A DNA stretch of 11,472 nt from Isotricha intestinalis (Eukaryota; Ciliophora; Litostomatea; Vestibuliferida; Isotrichidae): positions 1-11,472 of the forward strand of contig JAJJLU010001030.1 of the NCBI GenBank assembly GCA_023807065.1. Reading direction: 5' to 3'. A program made the translations under genes and the position numbers. The notes under the pieces were generated by a model that did no database searches, was not told where the DNA came from, and saw nothing but the letters and a program-made list of their open reading frames with translations. This document shows, in pieces, positions 8,224 through 11,472 of the stretch (within the stretch, counting starts at the first letter, position 1; each line of letters starts with the position of its first letter).

Positions 8224-8959
8224 TTTTTTATTTATTTAATTAGGTTTTATAGCTGTTATAAATTTATTTTTTCTTTTCAATTAACTCTTACTAAATTTAA
8301 TTATATAATTGTAATTACAAATAAACACAAAGACAATTAATATTAAAAATAGAACAAAATTAATGAAAGCCATATTAAATCAAAAAAATTATAATAAAGG
8401 GTAATTAAATTAAAAAAGGAATATAATAAAAGAATTGATAATTTAATTCAAAATTATATTATATAAACTTATAAAATAGTAGTGACTTAAGTAAAAAGAA
8501 TAGAAACAAAAAAAAAGAATTTATAGAATATTTAAAAAAAATTGGAGTTGTTTCTCATTAAACAAAATTTAAATTTCTTTATTTGAAGGAATAAATTAAA
8601 AATCCTTTAGAATTCATAAAAAGAAATATGATTGTTCAAAAAAATAATCAAGATAAGAATGTTTAAATTTTCAAGTGGAAATCAAAAATTTAGTTAAAAA
8701 AAAAAGGAATTCAAAAATAAATTAAGCTTTAAAAGGAGATAAAGGAAATTAAATTATTACAATAAATATAATATTGATTTTGAAAGCTATTGAAAAAAGT
8801 TATATTTTAGTTTTAATTACTTTTCTTTTTGAAATAACCTTTTAGTTATATTGAATAAATTTTTATAAATATAATATTATTTTATGTCTATTATATTTAA
8901 ATAAAGATATTATATAATATGTCTGTTTAATATATTTTCAAAATTTATTCATAAAATTT
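8224..8959. other. 0.7 kb without an intact gene; TGA-free plus-strand frame
   Basis: The part next to 8223 must carry the promoter of the 522-aa gene. Further on, a plus-strand frame from 8442 to 8848 has no TGA but about ten TAA/TAG codons. Between them it reads protein-like pieces such as KKKEFIEYLKKIGVVSH and NPLEFIKRNMIVQKNNQDKN, ending in a hydrophobic stretch (ILVLITFLF). It could be a decayed gene or a chance product of A-rich sequence, since TGA is rare at this composition. I assign no gene. Confidence 0.35.
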
Positions 8960-10544
8960 TTAATGTTCTGATAAAGGAATTAGATTTTGACTTTCATTAA
9001 TTATTATAAATTTAAATAAATCATTATTTAATTTTTTAATTTTCCTATAATTTTTCAATAATCTTTCTTCACTTAATATTTTTTTTCTTAATAATAATAT
9101 TTTATCATAATATTTATTATTTTTTTTATTAAAATAACAGAAAATAGTGATAATGTATTGTAACCAAGAAAATTCTTCAAAATTTAATCAAATTTTAGAA
9201 GTATAATTATTAATTTTATTATAATTAAAATTATTTGTTAAAGATTTTGAAATATTTTGTGGTTAACTGTTTATTTTTATTTTTTGTTTTTAAAGTACAA
9301 TATTTCCTAATAGGACTAATATTTGGAATTCCAGATAATTTAGTTGGTATTTTATTTTCCAAAAAAAAATTATTATATAATATTTTAGGATTGTTTATAA
9401 AACCTGAATTATTAATTTCTATTTTATGATTAGTTTTAATTTTTTCAACTTTTCTTTCAATAACTTCATTAAAATAATTAACTAATCTATAATCATGATA
9501 AAAAAAATTATTTAAAGTTTTAATTATAAGAATAAATAATTCAATCATTCCATCAATTGAACCTATAATATCTTAAAAATTTTTTATAATCTCTATGATA
9601 AATTTCCTCTTTATTTGTCATTTCAATTTCAATCATTTGGAAAAAAATATTTAAATAATTATATAAATATTCTTCAAAAAAATAATCAATATTTTGTGTT
9701 GTAATAATTTTATTGTCATTAAAAAATATTCTATCTGATGTTTTTATATTAGTTTAAAGTAATGAAATATGATTTATTTGAATAAAATATGAATTATAAG
9801 TATATTATTTTTTAGTTAATTGTTTATTTCCATAATTTTCTACATCTACAAAATGTGAAAAATAATTTATTATATATTCTCTCTCTTTTCCAAAAGCTTT
9901 AGATATTTTTTGACTATAATTATAACATGAATTATTATTATATATTGTATTATTTTCACAAAGTTTTAATATTATTCCATAATTTATTTTATAATCTAAA
10001 TCTTTATTGTTTTCTAATATTGGAAAAGGAAAATCTTCTTCAAAATAATTTATAAATTTATTTTTTTCTTTATCATAATATTTTGATAAACATAAACTTT
10101 TATTAAAATTTATATCATTAATAATTAAACTTTCACTTTTTTTAAAATTATTTAAAATTTGGCATCTTTCATATTTCCAATGAGAAAAATTATATTCAGA
10201 AATTTCTTCAATTAAAAAATCATAATATGATATATTATTTATTCCAATTAATGAAAAACTTTTATTATCAAAATGAAGATTATCATCTTCAATAAAAGAT
10301 AGATAATGAAAAAAAAATGATTTGATAATTCAATTGTTCCAATATCTCTTATTTCTTTTTTAGAATAAAATGAAGTTGGATTTCTTTTAAATAAAAAATC
10401 AAAAGAAACAAAAACTCCAATTATTATTACAAATATTGCTAAAATTATAGATATTAATCCACTAAAGATTGAACTATGTCTTGTTTCTCCTTTATAATAT
10501 AATGTTATTAATGGTGAAATATAATCGAATTTACCAATTAGCAT
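8960..10544 (-). pseudogene. Remnant of a ciliate-type putative transmembrane protein
   Basis: About 527 codons can be followed on the minus strand by switching frame three times. Segment 1 starts at ATG 10544 (FDYISPLITLYYKGETRHSS, one membrane segment at about residues 27-50, RNPTSFYSKKEIRDIGTIEL). A 9-base A-run (plus strand 10309-10317) shifts the frame. Segment 2 runs from HYLSFIEDDNLHF through FSHFVDVENYGN to HRDYKKF. The frame shifts again at a 5-base A-run (9575-9579). Segment 3 has DIIGSIDGMIELFILIIKTL, then HDYRLVNYFNEV. A third shift lies within about 9263-9299. Segment 4 has FSWLQYIITIFCYFNKK and a Lys-rich tail, ending at TAA 8962-8960. In-frame stops are TAA at 9807-9805, 9756-9754 and 9575-9573, and TGA at 9190-9188. 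The order of these motifs matches, from memory, a large family annotated in Tetrahymena and Paramecium as putative transmembrane proteins; its function is unknown. No uninterrupted protein can be made under the standard code. Confidence 0.75.
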
Positions 10545-11472
10545 TCAAAGTTAATTTTTAAAAATTATAAATTAAAGTTTCATAAAAATTAATAAATTTT
10601 TACATCGTTAAATCTTGGAATAAAGGTTTTTAAATATTAATCAAATATTTTAAACAATCTTTTATTAAATTAATTTTTTCATTAAATAGAATTAATATTA
10701 AAAAAAAATAGAAAAAAAATTAAAAAAATAATTTGAATCATATATTTAATTTTTTAATTTAAATTAATAATTTCACTTTTTATTTTACTCTATTAAATAT
10801 TTTAGTTTTATTATTTAGAGCAATATTATAATTTATTCATAATTTTAATTTCATTATTGTTTATTTAATAATAAATAATATATCTTAAATAGATTTTTAA
10901 ATATAATATTCTAAAACAAAAACATTAATTTATTATGTTTTAAATTTTTATGAAGATTCCTTTTTATAAGAACTTATATAGCGATATTTAATGCTTCCAA
11001 TTACATTAATCAGCTTATTATTTACTTTTTTTTAATTATCTTTCACACTATTTTAGATATTCTAAAAAAAATCTCATATAACATTTTTTCAAAAACTTTT
11101 TTTTAGTTTTATAAGAAAATTTTATATTATCATTTCAAAATAATAATTGTTATACAATAATTAGCATAATTAATATCAGTCCTTATATCAATAAACAAAT
11201 TATATCTATTATATTTGTTTTTATATCTAATATGAAAATTTTATTATTTGATTTTTATTGATTTTTTCTTTCAATAATTTTTGTTATTATTGAATACTTA
11301 TCAATCATCGATTTCTTTGATTTTATATTCTCCTCTTTCTTCTTCAACTTTCTTTACCTTCTTCCTTTACATCTTCCATTTTTAATCTTGATAAAAGAAA
11401 AATTATTCATTTTATTAAAAATTAATTGATTTATAAAAAAACAAATAAATTATATATTATATGATTTTAAAT
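10545..11472. other. 0.9 kb A/T-rich sequence without a recognisable gene
   Basis: Stops are dense in all frames. The first part would have been the promoter of the membrane-protein remnant. Near the right edge, on the minus strand, an ATG at 11379 opens a 12-aa reading (MEDVKEEGKES) up to 11344. A one-base shift then continues as KVEEERGEYKIKEIDD to about 11305, which could be the worn 5' end of a gene pointing left. Evidence is too thin to call it. No telomere appears at this end, so the chromosome continues beyond the window. Confidence 0.4.

Noticed and set aside
9235..9429. 64-aa plus-strand open frame with hydrophobic character
   Set aside because: It lies antisense to segment 3 of the membrane-protein remnant, which carries the family motifs. 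There is no independent support.
1..11472. CRISPR arrays, insertion sequences, bacterial operons or phage genes
   Set aside because: There are no direct repeats with spacers and no transposase or integrase motifs, and the gene structure (intron, telomere, eukaryotic domains) is not bacterial.

Overview
The window reads as one end of an extremely A+T-rich protist chromosome, most likely a ciliate macronuclear chromosome. Four observations point that way. Bases 1-36 are a tandem of the heptamer CCCCAAT, the C-rich strand of a telomere, running inward. The gene set is eukaryotic (PUF, RRM, protein kinase, MORN/IQ). One gene has a 35-nt GT...AG spliceosomal intron. A large remnant on the right belongs, by my recollection of ciliate proteomes, to a family of putative transmembrane proteins typical of ciliates. 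The complete genes all stop at TAA and encode Gln with CAA, so the working code looks standard, unlike Tetrahymena or Paramecium (UAR = Gln). A litostome or rumen-type ciliate would fit; that is inference from memory, not something the sequence proves.

Layout, left half: telomere (1-36); short non-coding subtelomere (37-467); a PUF6/PUM3-like ribosome-biogenesis protein (468-2189, +); a two-RRM protein of the Nam8/RBP45/SECp43 type with one 35-nt intron (3331-2355, -), convergent with the PUF gene; a divergent 135-bp almost pure A/T promoter interval; and a MORN-repeat/IQ-motif protein with an N-terminus suited to lipid modification (3467-4789, +).

Layout, right half: this part is mostly decayed. 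A protein kinase fragment (5440-4937, -) keeps the catalytic and activation loops but lacks a usable N-lobe and the end of the C-lobe. After about 1.2 kb without an intact gene comes a 522-aa coiled-coil protein I do not recognise (8223-6655, -). Then 0.7 kb without an intact gene, a roughly 1.6-kb remnant of a multi-segment membrane protein (10544-8960, -) with three frameshifts and four in-frame stops, and about 0.9 kb of A/T-rich sequence to the window edge.

The genes do not form a pathway: they are separately transcribed eukaryotic units (nucleolar RNA binding, RNA processing, membrane or cortical scaffold, unknown coiled coil). The most interesting signal is in the remnants. Their reading frames can be followed across TAA (and some TAG) codons, and at least one TAA sits where the protein family appears to have a conserved Gln. 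That suggests either CAA-to-TAA decay under A+T pressure or context-dependent reading of UAA. I found no CRISPR array, tRNA, rRNA or recognisable transposon.
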